A stretch of DNA of 33,306 nt, from contig CAKZPN010000073.1 of assembly GCA_937139335.1 (NCBI GenBank), positions 1 to 33,306 on the forward strand. The letters are read 5' to 3'. Of the stretch, positions 8,398-14,726 are shown piece after piece. Each line of letters begins with the position of its first letter. Position 1 is the first letter of the stretch. Source of the stretch: an uncultured Roseicyclus sp. GTDB taxonomy: Bacteria > Pseudomonadota > Alphaproteobacteria > Rhodobacterales > Rhodobacteraceae. The notes under the pieces were generated by a model. It was not told where the DNA came from. It worked only from the letters and a program-made list of their open reading frames with translations, and ran no database searches. A program made the position numbers and the translations under genes.

Positions 8398-8414
8398 TGC
8401 ACAATTTTTGTGCT
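8398..8414. promoter_or_regulatory. NtrC-like dyad between glnK and the PBP gene
   Basis: TGCACAATTTTTGTGCT contains a perfect GCACAA/TTGTGC dyad around TTT, fitting the enteric NtrC pattern GCAC-N7-GTGC. It lies about 136 bases upstream of the glnK start. I saw no sigma-54 -24/-12 element; this agrees with reports that NtrC of Rhodobacter capsulatus works with the housekeeping RNA polymerase from distant sites. The core pattern alone could occur by chance about once in a window of this size, so position and the extended symmetry carry the call. It might also serve the divergent PBP gene. Confidence 0.45.
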
Positions 8415-8529
8415 GTTTTCCGTCGTTGCATCATTTTCGACCAAATGAAAAATGCGGCGGCGCGGCGATTGGGGTCTACAAGCGACTCGTTTTTGCCTAT
8501 CTTTTGCAAAAAAGAGGCAGGTCATCGTC

Positions 8530-10791
8530 ATGAGTTCTTCCGGAACCGGTCGCCGTTCCACGCCGGCGGGGCGTCGCAACCTCGTTGCAGACCGTCGCAC
8601 CACATCCGCGGCCGCCAAGCCGCCCACGCGCAGGACAGGCTCCTCCGGCGGGGGCGGTGGCAATGGCGGCGGTGGCGGCAAGCCACCGCGTCGCCGGCGG
8701 CGGGCACCTCGCCCGCGGCCCCGGGGCCCGCTGGGCTGGATCGCGGCCTTCTTCCGGCTGATCGGCCGGATGATCTGGGGCCTGGTCTGGCGCGGCACCG
8801 TGGTGGTGCTGGTGCTGCTGGGCGCGGCCACCGCCTATTACTATGCCCAGCTGCCGGAACTGTCGGCGGCGGTCGATGCGCGCTCGCGCGGGTCGGTGAC
8901 GATGCTGGACCGCAACGGCAACGTCTTCGCCTGGCGCGGCGACCAGTTCGGCGGCGCCATCGACCCGGAAACGGCCAGCCCGCACCTGGTGCATGCCATC
9001 GTCGCGACCGAGGACCGCCGGTTCTACCGGCACCTCGGCGTCAGCCCGCGCGGTATCGCCAGCGCGATCCGCATCAACCTGAGCGAAGGGCGCGGGCCGC
9101 TGTCGGGGCATGGCGGCTCGACCATCACGCAGCAGGTGGCCAAGCTGATGTGCCTCGGCGTGCCCTACGACCAGTCCGAGTGGGACAGCGAAAGCGACTA
9201 CGAGCAGGATTGCCGCCGCACGACCCTGTGGCGGAAGATCCAGGAGATACCCTTCGCGCTGGCGATGGAGCTGCGCTATTCCAAGGACGAGATCCTGTCG
9301 ATCTACATGAACCGCGCGTTTCTCGGCGCGGGATCGCGCGGGTTCGAGGCGGCGGCGCAGCGGTATTTCGCGACCTCGTCGGCGGATCTGAACGTGGCGC
9401 AATCGGCAATGCTGGCCGGGCTTCTGGTCGCGCCCTCCTACTATGCGCCGACACGGGACATCGACCGCGCGCAGCGCCGCGCGGCGACCGTGATCCGGCT
9501 GATGGAGCAACAGGGCTACCTGACCGAAAGCGAGGCGGCGCAGGCGCAGGCCAGCCCCGCCACCCTGTCCGCGGCGGCGCGGCAGGACACCGGCGGCGCC
9601 TTCGCCGACTGGATCATGTCGACCGGCCCCGATTTCCTGACCGGGGAGACGACCGAGGACGTGACGATCCGCACCACCTTCGACCCTGACATGCAGGCCG
9701 CGGCCGAAGCCGCGCTGGAAAACGTCTTTGCCGAGCAGGTGCGCGAAGGATCGGAAGCGCAGGCGGCGATCGTGGTGATGTCGGCCGACGGCGCGGTGCG
9801 CGCCATGGTCGGCGGGCGCGACACGGCGGGCACGGGCCTGTTCAACCGCGCGACGCAGGCGCGGCGGCAGACCGGGTCGTCGTTCAAACCCTTCGTCTAT
9901 GCCGCTGCCCTGGACCTGGGCTGGCGGTTCGACGATCTGATCCTCGATGCGCCGTTGACGTTGAATATCCCCGGCTCGGGGCCATGGTCGCCCGAGAACT
10001 ACACGCGCGAATACTACGGCGAGGTCACGCTGACCGAGGCGCTGCGCGGGTCGCTGAACACCGCCGCGGTGCGCCTGTCCGAAGAGGTCGGGCGCGACGC
10101 GGTGCGGACGGTGGCGGCGCAGTTCGGCATCGAGAGCGACCTTGCCGCCGGCCCGGCGCTGGCCCTTGGGGCATCGGAATCGACGCTGATCGAGATGACG
10201 GGCGCCTATGCCGGCATCCTCAACGGCGGCTCGGCCGTGCTGCCCTACGGCGTGCAGGAGCTGCGGCTGATCGGAGATTCGGCGCCGCTGTTCGAGCAGA
10301 CCTCGGGCATCCAGGAGCGTGTGATCTCGGAACAGGCGGCGCGGCAGCTGACCTACATGATGTCGGTCGCCGTGGCGCAGGGCACGGGCCAGCGCGCCCG
10401 CCTGCCGGACCGGCCCGTCGCGGGCAAGACCGGCACCACCAACAGCCTGCGGGATGCGTGGTTCATCGGCTTCACCGCCGATTACGTGGCCGGCGTCTGG
10501 ATGGGCTACGACGACAACTCGCCGCTGTCGGGCACCACCGGCGGCGGCCTGCCGGCGGAGCTGTGGCGCCAGACGATGGAGCGCATCCACGAGGACCTGT
10601 CGCCGCGCCCGCTGCCGATGATCGACCCCGAGGTCGAGGCGCGGCGCGCGCCGCAGGTGGTGGAATACGGGCCCGAGGTTCTGGACGAGGGCGCGCCGCT
10701 GCCGCGCGGTACGCCGCTGGGCCCGGCACCGCAAGACGACGCGGACCAGATCATCCTGCGGGTTCTGAACGGGCTGCTGGGGCGGAACTGA
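8530..10791 (+). CDS. Class A penicillin-binding protein (glycosyltransferase/transpeptidase)
   Basis: This bifunctional murein synthase of 753 residues belongs to the PBP1 group. A cytoplasmic N-terminus rich in Gly and Arg (GGGGGNGGGGGKPPRRRRR) precedes a single membrane anchor near residues 84-105. The GT51 domain has EDRRFYRH (Glu161), GGSTITQQVAK and KIQEIPFALAMELRYSKDEIL. The transpeptidase has SSFK (Ser450 nucleophile, Lys453), SLN (508-510) and KTG (633-635). Between GT motifs lies an extra segment with Cys208 and Cys228 that could form a disulfide. I chose the ATG at 8530 because GAGGCAGG precedes it. The stop is only 3 bases from the converging rhodanese gene and no terminator follows. 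A second copy of its 3' end lies at 13007-13087. Confidence 0.93.
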   Translation: MSSSGTGRRSTPAGRRNLVADRRTTSAAAKPPTRRTGSSGGGGGNGGGGGKPPRRRRRAPRPRPRGPLGWIAAFFRLIGRMIWGLVWRGTVVVLVLLGAATAYYYAQLPELSAAVDARSRGSVTMLDRNGNVFAWRGDQFGGAIDPETASPHLVHAIVATEDRRFYRHLGVSPRGIASAIRINLSEGRGPLSGHGGSTITQQVAKLMCLGVPYDQSEWDSESDYEQDCRRTTLWRKIQEIPFALAMELRYSKDEILSIYMNRAFLGAGSRGFEAAAQRYFATSSADLNVAQSAMLAGLLVAPSYYAPTRDIDRAQRRAATVIRLMEQQGYLTESEAAQAQASPATLSAAARQDTGGAFADWIMSTGPDFLTGETTEDVTIRTTFDPDMQAAAEAALENVFAEQVREGSEAQAAIVVMSADGAVRAMVGGRDTAGTGLFNRATQARRQTGSSFKPFVYAAALDLGWRFDDLILDAPLTLNIPGSGPWSPENYTREYYGEVTLTEALRGSLNTAAVRLSEEVGRDAVRTVAAQFGIESDLAAGPALALGASESTLIEMTGAYAGILNGGSAVLPYGVQELRLIGDSAPLFEQTSGIQERVISEQAARQLTYMMSVAVAQGTGQRARLPDRPVAGKTGTTNSLRDAWFIGFTADYVAGVWMGYDDNSPLSGTTGGGLPAELWRQTMERIHEDLSPRPLPMIDPEVEARRAPQVVEYGPEVLDEGAPLPRGTPLGPAPQDDADQIILRVLNGLLGRN
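10711..10791 (+). repeat. 3' end of the PBP gene, upstream copy of an 81-bp direct repeat
   Basis: This is the last 27 codons including the stop. Aligned without gaps to 13007-13087 it shows 66 identical bases of 81, 20 of 26 identical residues, and the stop codon in the same place. About half of the changed codons are synonymous. Confidence 0.9.
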
Positions 10792-10794
10792 GCG

Positions 10795-11169
10795 TCAGCC
10801 GCCGGTTTCCTTCGGGGCGCCGGTGGCGGGATCGGTGGTGATGTAGCGCTGACCGCTGTCCTTCCAGCCGGCCATGCCGCCGCCCATATGCGCCACCGGA
10901 CCGCCGGTCGCGGCCATGACCTTTTTCGCGACCAGCTCGGACCGCTTGCCCGACCCGCAATGGAAGACGAGGGGCTTGCCGCCGTCGGGCAGGCAGCTTG
11001 CGTCGAACTCCTGCATCGGGAACAGCAGCGCACCGGGGATGCGGTCGTGCACGTATTCCTGCGGCGTGCGCACGTCGACGAGCACGATTCTGCGGTCGGA
11101 CAGCGCCTCTGCGACCTCCTGCGGGGTCCAGGTTTCCAGCGCGCCGTGTTCAGTCTGTTCGGTCTCCAT
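10795..11169 (-). CDS. Single-domain rhodanese (sulfurtransferase)
   Basis: This 124-residue rhodanese domain has the catalytic loop HCGSGKRS with Cys71, which carries a persulfide and passes sulfane sulfur between small thiols. VLVDVRTPQEYVHDRIPGA and HMGGGMAGWKDSG are typical of the domain. AAGGAG overlaps the stop region of the upstream metallo-hydrolase gene, only 12 bases away, so the two form an operon. In such pairs, rhodanese and a persulfide dioxygenase-type metallo-hydrolase act together in sulfide or persulfide detoxification. The C-terminus converges on the PBP gene with a 3-base gap. There is no signal peptide, so it is cytoplasmic. Confidence 0.9.
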   Translation of the reverse strand: METEQTEHGALETWTPQEVAEALSDRRIVLVDVRTPQEYVHDRIPGALLFPMQEFDASCLPDGGKPLVFHCGSGKRSELVAKKVMAATGGPVAHMGGGMAGWKDSGQRYITTDPATGAPKETGG

Positions 11170-11181
11170 CGGGGGCTCCTT

Positions 11182-12093
11182 TCAGAACTTGTCGAGCGGG
11201 ATCTTGAGATAGGCGTGGCGGTCGCCCTCGGGGGGCGGCTTGCGCCCGGCGCGCAGGTTCAGCTGCAACGCGGCCAGCATCCGGTCGGGCAGCGGCAGGG
11301 TGGCGTCGCGCTCCTCGCGCAGGGCGACGTAGTCGGCTTTCGTGATGCCGCCGCCGATATGGGCATTGTCGCGCCGCTGCTCGGCGACGGTGCTTTCCCA
11401 GGCGGGCGCATTGCGGGTGTCGGTGCCGTAGTCGTGGCCAACGAAGAGCCGCGTCTCGTCCGGCAGCTCCAGGATCGCCATCAGGCTGTCGTAGAGCTGC
11501 GCCGCGGTGCCGCCGGGGAAATCGGCGCGCGAGGTGCCGACATCGGGCTGCATGAAGGTATCGTGGACGAAGGCCGCGTCGCGCCCCACGACATAGGTGA
11601 TCGACCCGAGCGTGTGGCCGGGCGAGAGCATCACGCGCACGCCCATCTGGCCGAGGCGGAACTGGTCGCCATGCGCGAACAGGTGGTCGAAGTCGCGGGC
11701 CACGTCGAAGGCGCCGGGCAGGTTGTAATAGCCGCGCCAAAGCTCGGCGATCTCGGCCACCTTTTCGCCGATCGCGTTCGGCGCGCCGGTCCGGTCCTTG
11801 AGGAAGGCCGAGGCCATGACGTGGTCTGCATGGGGGTGGGTGTCGAGCACCCATTTCACGTCGAGGCCACGTTCCGCGACGATCTCCAGCACCCGCTCGG
11901 CGGTGTCGGTGCGGAGCCGCGCCGCCTCGGGGTCGTAGTCATGGACCACGTCGATCAGCGCCGCCTCGGACGTTTCGGGGCACGAGACGACATACTGGAT
12001 CGAGCCGGTGTCGGCGTCATGGATCCCGATGACGTCGGGCGACCCGGGGCCGGTCGAGCGGCTGTGTCTTGTCGTCAGGCGGTCGTCTGGCAT
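11182..12093 (-). CDS. blh: Blh/ETHE1-like metallo-beta-lactamase-fold hydrolase, probable persulfide dioxygenase
   Basis: This 303-residue metallo-beta-lactamase-fold protein has the metal motif THPHADH (His86, His88, Asp90, His91), then SPGHTLGS, FVHDTFMQPDVGTSRADFPGG and FVGHDYG. The ARADFPGG-type segment and C-terminal YLKIPLDKF resemble the Blh proteins of alphaproteobacterial bigR operons, which belong to the ETHE1 persulfide dioxygenase group. The usual reaction there is oxidation of glutathione persulfide to sulfite. I chose the ATG at 12093 with GGAGG just upstream; an in-frame start at 12177 would lack one. It is followed by the rhodanese gene. No BigR repressor gene is nearby. The detailed substrate is inferred from family and neighbour. 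Confidence 0.85.
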   Translation of the reverse strand: MPDDRLTTRHSRSTGPGSPDVIGIHDADTGSIQYVVSCPETSEAALIDVVHDYDPEAARLRTDTAERVLEIVAERGLDVKWVLDTHPHADHVMASAFLKDRTGAPNAIGEKVAEIAELWRGYYNLPGAFDVARDFDHLFAHGDQFRLGQMGVRVMLSPGHTLGSITYVVGRDAAFVHDTFMQPDVGTSRADFPGGTAAQLYDSLMAILELPDETRLFVGHDYGTDTRNAPAWESTVAEQRRDNAHIGGGITKADYVALREERDATLPLPDRMLAALQLNLRAGRKPPPEGDRHAYLKIPLDKF

Positions 12094-12224
12094 GGCTCCT
12101 CCGGCGGACGGGTGATGCACCGCGTCAACCCTGCGGCAAGGGTCCGGTTCCGAGGGCACCGAGCGGCAGGGCTGCAATGACTGATTTCGGAATGGCTATC
12201 CCGCCTGCCGTCCCGAGGGGCTTC

Positions 12225-12253
12225 TTGACCGGGCAAGCTTCGGCTCGTAGCGT
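12225..12253 (+). promoter_or_regulatory. Candidate promoter for the sulfotransferase gene
   Basis: TTGACC (12225-12230, five of six matches to the -35 consensus) is followed after 17 bases by TAGCGT (12248-12253, three of six for -10), about 30 bases before the TTG start. The remainder of the 190-base gap to blh shows nothing else definite. Confidence 0.4.
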
Positions 12254-12283
12254 GACGGAAATTTACAGGACCGTGAGTTCGGG

Positions 12284-12970
12284 TTGATTATTTCGCACGA
12301 TTACAAGTTCATCTTCATCAAGACGAATAAGACTGCTGGCACATCGGTCGAAATAGCCCTGTCCAAATTCTGCGGCCCGGACGACATAGTCACCCCCATT
12401 TCCGGAAATGACGAGGCGCAGCGGAAGGAAATGGGCTACACCGGCGCCCAGAACTACCAGGCTGAGCGCAGGTTGCTGCCAAGGCGGATCTCTTCTCTTC
12501 TGGGCATGTCGGAAAAGAAGGCCTTCTTCAACCACATCTCCGCCGGGCGTATTCGCGCGCAGATTCCGCGGGAAACATGGGACAGTTATTTCAAGTTCTG
12601 CATTGAAAGAAACCCGTGGGATCGAGCGATATCCGGATATTTCTGGAAGAACAGAAAAGAACCGCGTCAGCCCTTGATCGAATGGCTGAAGAATGGTGGC
12701 CACAAGGTTCTTCAGGAAAGAGGTCGCGACCTGTACCTGATCGACGGCGATATCGCCGTGGATCGCGTCATCAGATACGAGAATCTCTCTGACGAACTCG
12801 AGGAGATAAGGCTGAACCTCGGTCTGCCGGAACCGTTGGAGCTTCCGAATGCCAAGTCTAGCTCCCGCAAGGGTGCCAGGGATTACCGGGAGATCTTCGG
12901 CGAAGAGGAAAGGCGGATCGTCGAAAGGGATTTCGCATTCGAGATCGCGACCTTCGGATACAGCTTCTGA
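12284..12970 (+). CDS. Sulfotransferase-family protein
   Basis: This 228-residue protein has the two nucleotide-binding signatures of PAPS-dependent sulfotransferases. The 5'-phosphosulfate loop is FIKTNKTAGTSVE near the N-terminus (Lys16 to Ser21). The 3'-phosphate region is RNPWDRAISGYF with Arg109 and Ser117. Such proteins sulfate carbohydrates or other acceptors; the acceptor here is unknown. The likely start is TTG at 12284, giving MIISHDYKFIF; no ATG or GTG lies upstream in frame and the ribosome binding site is weak, so the start is uncertain. Base and codon use differ from neighbours: AGA, AGG and ATA codons and A-rich stretches are frequent, suggesting recent transfer. It sits in the block between the two copies of the PBP 3' end. 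Confidence 0.82.
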   Translation: MIISHDYKFIFIKTNKTAGTSVEIALSKFCGPDDIVTPISGNDEAQRKEMGYTGAQNYQAERRLLPRRISSLLGMSEKKAFFNHISAGRIRAQIPRETWDSYFKFCIERNPWDRAISGYFWKNRKEPRQPLIEWLKNGGHKVLQERGRDLYLIDGDIAVDRVIRYENLSDELEEIRLNLGLPEPLELPNAKSSSRKGARDYREIFGEEERRIVERDFAFEIATFGYSF

Positions 12971-12985
12971 AGGTTTCGGAGCCAG

Positions 12986-13087
12986 CCGTTGGTGCGATTG
13001 TGCAGGACGACACTGGGCCCGGCGCCGCAGGACGACGCGGATCAGATCATCCTGGGGCTGTTGAACAGGTCTTTGGGGCGGACCTGA
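12986..13087 (+). pseudogene. Remnant 3' end of a class A PBP gene
   Basis: In one frame this reads PLVRLCRTTLGPAPQDDADQ, continues IILGLLNRSLGRT and stops at 13085-13087. It aligns with the C-terminus of the intact PBP, APLPRGTPLGPAPQDDADQ then IILRVLNGLLGRN. Similarity is strong from 13007 and can be followed with one codon gap to about 12986, just after the sulfotransferase stop. No start or rest of a gene is present. The strong terminator at 13097 follows directly, as would be expected of an original gene end. Confidence 0.88.
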
Positions 13088-13096
13088 TGTCAATGA

Positions 13097-13122
13097 AAAA
13101 GGCGCCCAGCGGGGCGCCTTTT
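13097..13122. terminator. Strong bidirectional terminator after the PBP remnant and the Hint gene
   Basis: AAAAGGCGCCC (13097-13107) pairs perfectly over 11 bp with GGGCGCCTTTT (13112-13122) around AGCG. It serves the Hint gene on the minus strand (stop at 13154). On the plus strand it lies 9 bases after the stop of the PBP remnant. The sequence from 13093 to about 13143 is closely similar to 14288-14338. Confidence 0.87.
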
Positions 13123-13153
13123 GCCTTTTGTCTGTGATCGCGGCGGGCTGGTG

Positions 13154-14023
13154 TCAGGCCGCGGCCTCGCCCGCGATGCGCTTGCGCAAGGCGTGCGGCA
13201 CGAGGCGCGCCGTGCTGATGCGGGGCAGCGGCATTTCGGTGATGATCCGCTCCGCCCCATAGAGATCGACGTACTCGGCGTAATTGTCGAAAGCCTCCCG
13301 CGTGACATAGTCGACGAAGGTTTCGGCGGCGGCGCCGTTGGCGAGGATGGCGTCGTGGTCCTCGGTCTCCACGTGGTAGTAGGTCACGCGGTCGGGGACC
13401 GCCGCGAGGGGCTCCAGCGTGACGGTGGTGCCGTTCACCAGCGCGCCTGCATTGATGGCGAGCCCGTCGAGGATCAGGGCGTGGTCGGCCGTCAGCACGA
13501 GGTCGGTGTGCGGCAGGCCGTCGCCCAGCGCACCCGCGGAGACGCGGACGGGGCGGGCGCGTTCGCCCGCGAAGAGCTTGGTCACGGTCTGGTGGCCGAT
13601 CCACTTGACCGGGACAGCGCGACCGTCGGCGGTGGCGATCAGGTCGCCGATGCGGAGGGTTTCGACCGTGCTCTCGCCCGCGGGCGTAGCGATCAGGGTG
13701 CCGGCGGCGAAGCAGTAGGTGTATGTGCCCTGCGACACCTCACGGGACGTGAGCCCGGGCGTGTTGGAGAGCACATAAAACGAGCTCCCGTCCTGAATAA
13801 TGGGTTCACCTTCCGAGGTTACACCGCGAAGTGTCACCGTGATGGGTGAAGTACCGTTTATCGAAAGCGCAATTGACGTATCGAAGGCGGTCTGGCCATC
13901 AATCGGAGCATCCGACTCTATCAGCTCCCAGTCTACGGGCCGCCCATTGAGTAGATCAGCCGTGCCCGTGAAGGACCCGCTGCCGCCGTAGTCATAGAGA
14001 AACTGAAAACTCTGCGATGCCAT
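13154..14023 (-). CDS. Hint-domain (Hint_2-like) protein
   Basis: This 289-residue protein is of unknown role. Residues 1-100 are Ser/Thr/Gly-rich and probably beta-structured, without a recognised domain or signal peptide. From Cys104 (YTYCFAAGTLIATPAGE) a Hint fold begins, as in hedgehog proteins and inteins. The inner motif LTADHALIL matches the TxxH block, and YYHVETEDHDAILANGAAAETF matches the end blocks of the Hint_2 group common in Rhodobacterales. Such domains can cut or rearrange the peptide bond before the Cys, but no intein-type His-Asn end is evident. GGGAG precedes the ATG at 14023. The N-terminal half is visibly less G+C-rich than flanking genes. It is bracketed by two similar terminators. 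Confidence 0.82.
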   Translation of the reverse strand: MASQSFQFLYDYGGSGSFTGTADLLNGRPVDWELIESDAPIDGQTAFDTSIALSINGTSPITVTLRGVTSEGEPIIQDGSSFYVLSNTPGLTSREVSQGTYTYCFAAGTLIATPAGESTVETLRIGDLIATADGRAVPVKWIGHQTVTKLFAGERARPVRVSAGALGDGLPHTDLVLTADHALILDGLAINAGALVNGTTVTLEPLAAVPDRVTYYHVETEDHDAILANGAAAETFVDYVTREAFDNYAEYVDLYGAERIITEMPLPRISTARLVPHALRKRIAGEAAA

Positions 14024-14287
14024 TCTGTGTCACTCCCTTCAACGCCCGCAAGCGGACGAGATCCTGTTCTTTTGGTTGGAGCCGCAGTCGGGACGGCGGC
14101 CCTGATGATGAACCGCCATCGCCTTGGTGCCGGAGGCCCTTGTCCGGGGCGTCGCGAAGCCATGTCTCTGGCTGGGCGCAGCCGCGACCCGAAATGCGGA
14201 TCGTGGTGACCGAACAGGAAGTTAGGCGGGGATTTCAGATCCGCAAGGAAAATTTCCGGCCACGGCACCCGTCGACGCGGCATCTGG
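14024..14287. other. Non-coding gap upstream of the Hint gene
   Basis: These 264 bases separate the Hint start from the trxA terminator. A 60-codon open frame at 14027-14209 on the plus strand has no ribosome binding site and no recognisable product. The A+T-richer stretch 14186-14260 probably holds the Hint promoter on the minus strand (possible TAACTT and TTGCGG elements, spacing 15, weak). Confidence 0.4.
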
Positions 14288-14290
14288 ACG

Positions 14291-14317
14291 AAAAAGGCGC
14301 CCCGCGGGGCGCCCTTT
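14291..14317 (-). terminator. Terminator of trxA
   Basis: The palindrome GGCGCCCCGCGGGGCGCC (14296-14313) is followed on the minus strand by TTTTT, 27 bases beyond the trxA stop. From 14288 to 14338 it matches the terminator region 13093-13143 at 43 of 51 positions by hand alignment. Confidence 0.85.
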
Positions 14318-14343
14318 GTCTTTTTTCTGCGGTCGCGAGGGGG

Positions 14344-14664
14344 TCAGACCGCCTCGTCGATCCATTTCTGCAGCGCGGCCTTGGGTGCGGCGCCGGTCTT
14401 GTTGGAGATCACTTCGCCGCCCTTGAACATGAAGAGCGCGGGGATGCCGCGCACGCCCATCTGCATCGGGGCCTGCGGGTTCTCGTCCACGTTGACCTTC
14501 ACGATCTTCACGCGGCCGGCGTATTCCTCGGACAGTTCCTCCAGTGCCGGGCCGATCTGCTTGCAGGGGCCGCACCACTCGGCCCAGAAATCCACCACGA
14601 CGGGGATGTCGGACTGGCGCACTTCGCTGTCGAAAGTGGCGTCGGAAACGGGAACGGTTGCCAT
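14344..14664 (-). CDS. trxA: Thioredoxin
   Basis: This is a standard 106-residue cytoplasmic thioredoxin, a general protein disulfide reductase. The active site WCGPC places Cys31 and Cys34, with the buried Asp25 in [13 protein letters not shown], and the cis-proline segment is [19 protein letters not shown] precedes the ATG at 14664; the longer reading from 14730 is unlikely. It lies 62 bases after the addA stop in the same orientation and may be the last gene of the minus-strand run, though it could have its own promoter. Confidence 0.97.
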   Translation of the reverse strand: MATVPVSDATFDSEVRQSDIPVVVDFWAEWCGPCKQIGPALEELSEEYAGRVKIVKVNVDENPQAPMQMGVRGIPALFMFKGGEVISNKTGAAPKAALQKWIDEAV

Positions 14665-14726
14665 GGCGTCGGGCCCTCCTGGCGTTGAGTGTCGGGGTCG
14701 GAAGGTAAGGACGGCCCGTGACAGGG

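Noticed and set aside
8264..8460. Sigma-54 promoter for glnK
   Set aside because: Checked GG-N10-GC spacing on the minus strand; the nearest candidate (TGGTCGAAAATGATGCA) has spacing 11 and lies upstream of the NtrC-like dyad.
6524..8533. 669-codon open frame on the plus strand
   Set aside because: Lies antisense to amtB and glnK, both unmistakable; its product is His/Asp/Gly-rich as expected for an antisense frame in G+C-rich DNA.
8497..10734. 745-codon open frame opposite the PBP gene
   Set aside because: The PBP frame carries all catalytic motifs; the opposite frame is Arg/Gly/His-rich with no domain.
12971..13153. Mobile element or integrase remnant at the PBP remnant
   Set aside because: No transposase or integrase frame, no terminal inverted repeats and no target-site duplication beyond the 81-bp gene-end repeat could be seen.
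10795..14023. A new defence or toxin system made of rhodanese, Blh, sulfotransferase and Hint genes
   Set aside because: The genes have different orientations and compositions, no shared operon beyond blh-rhodanese, and no toxin, immunity or nuclease domain was recognised.
14027..14209. 60-codon ORF upstream of the Hint gene
   Set aside because: No ribosome binding site and no sensible composition; more likely non-coding promoter region.
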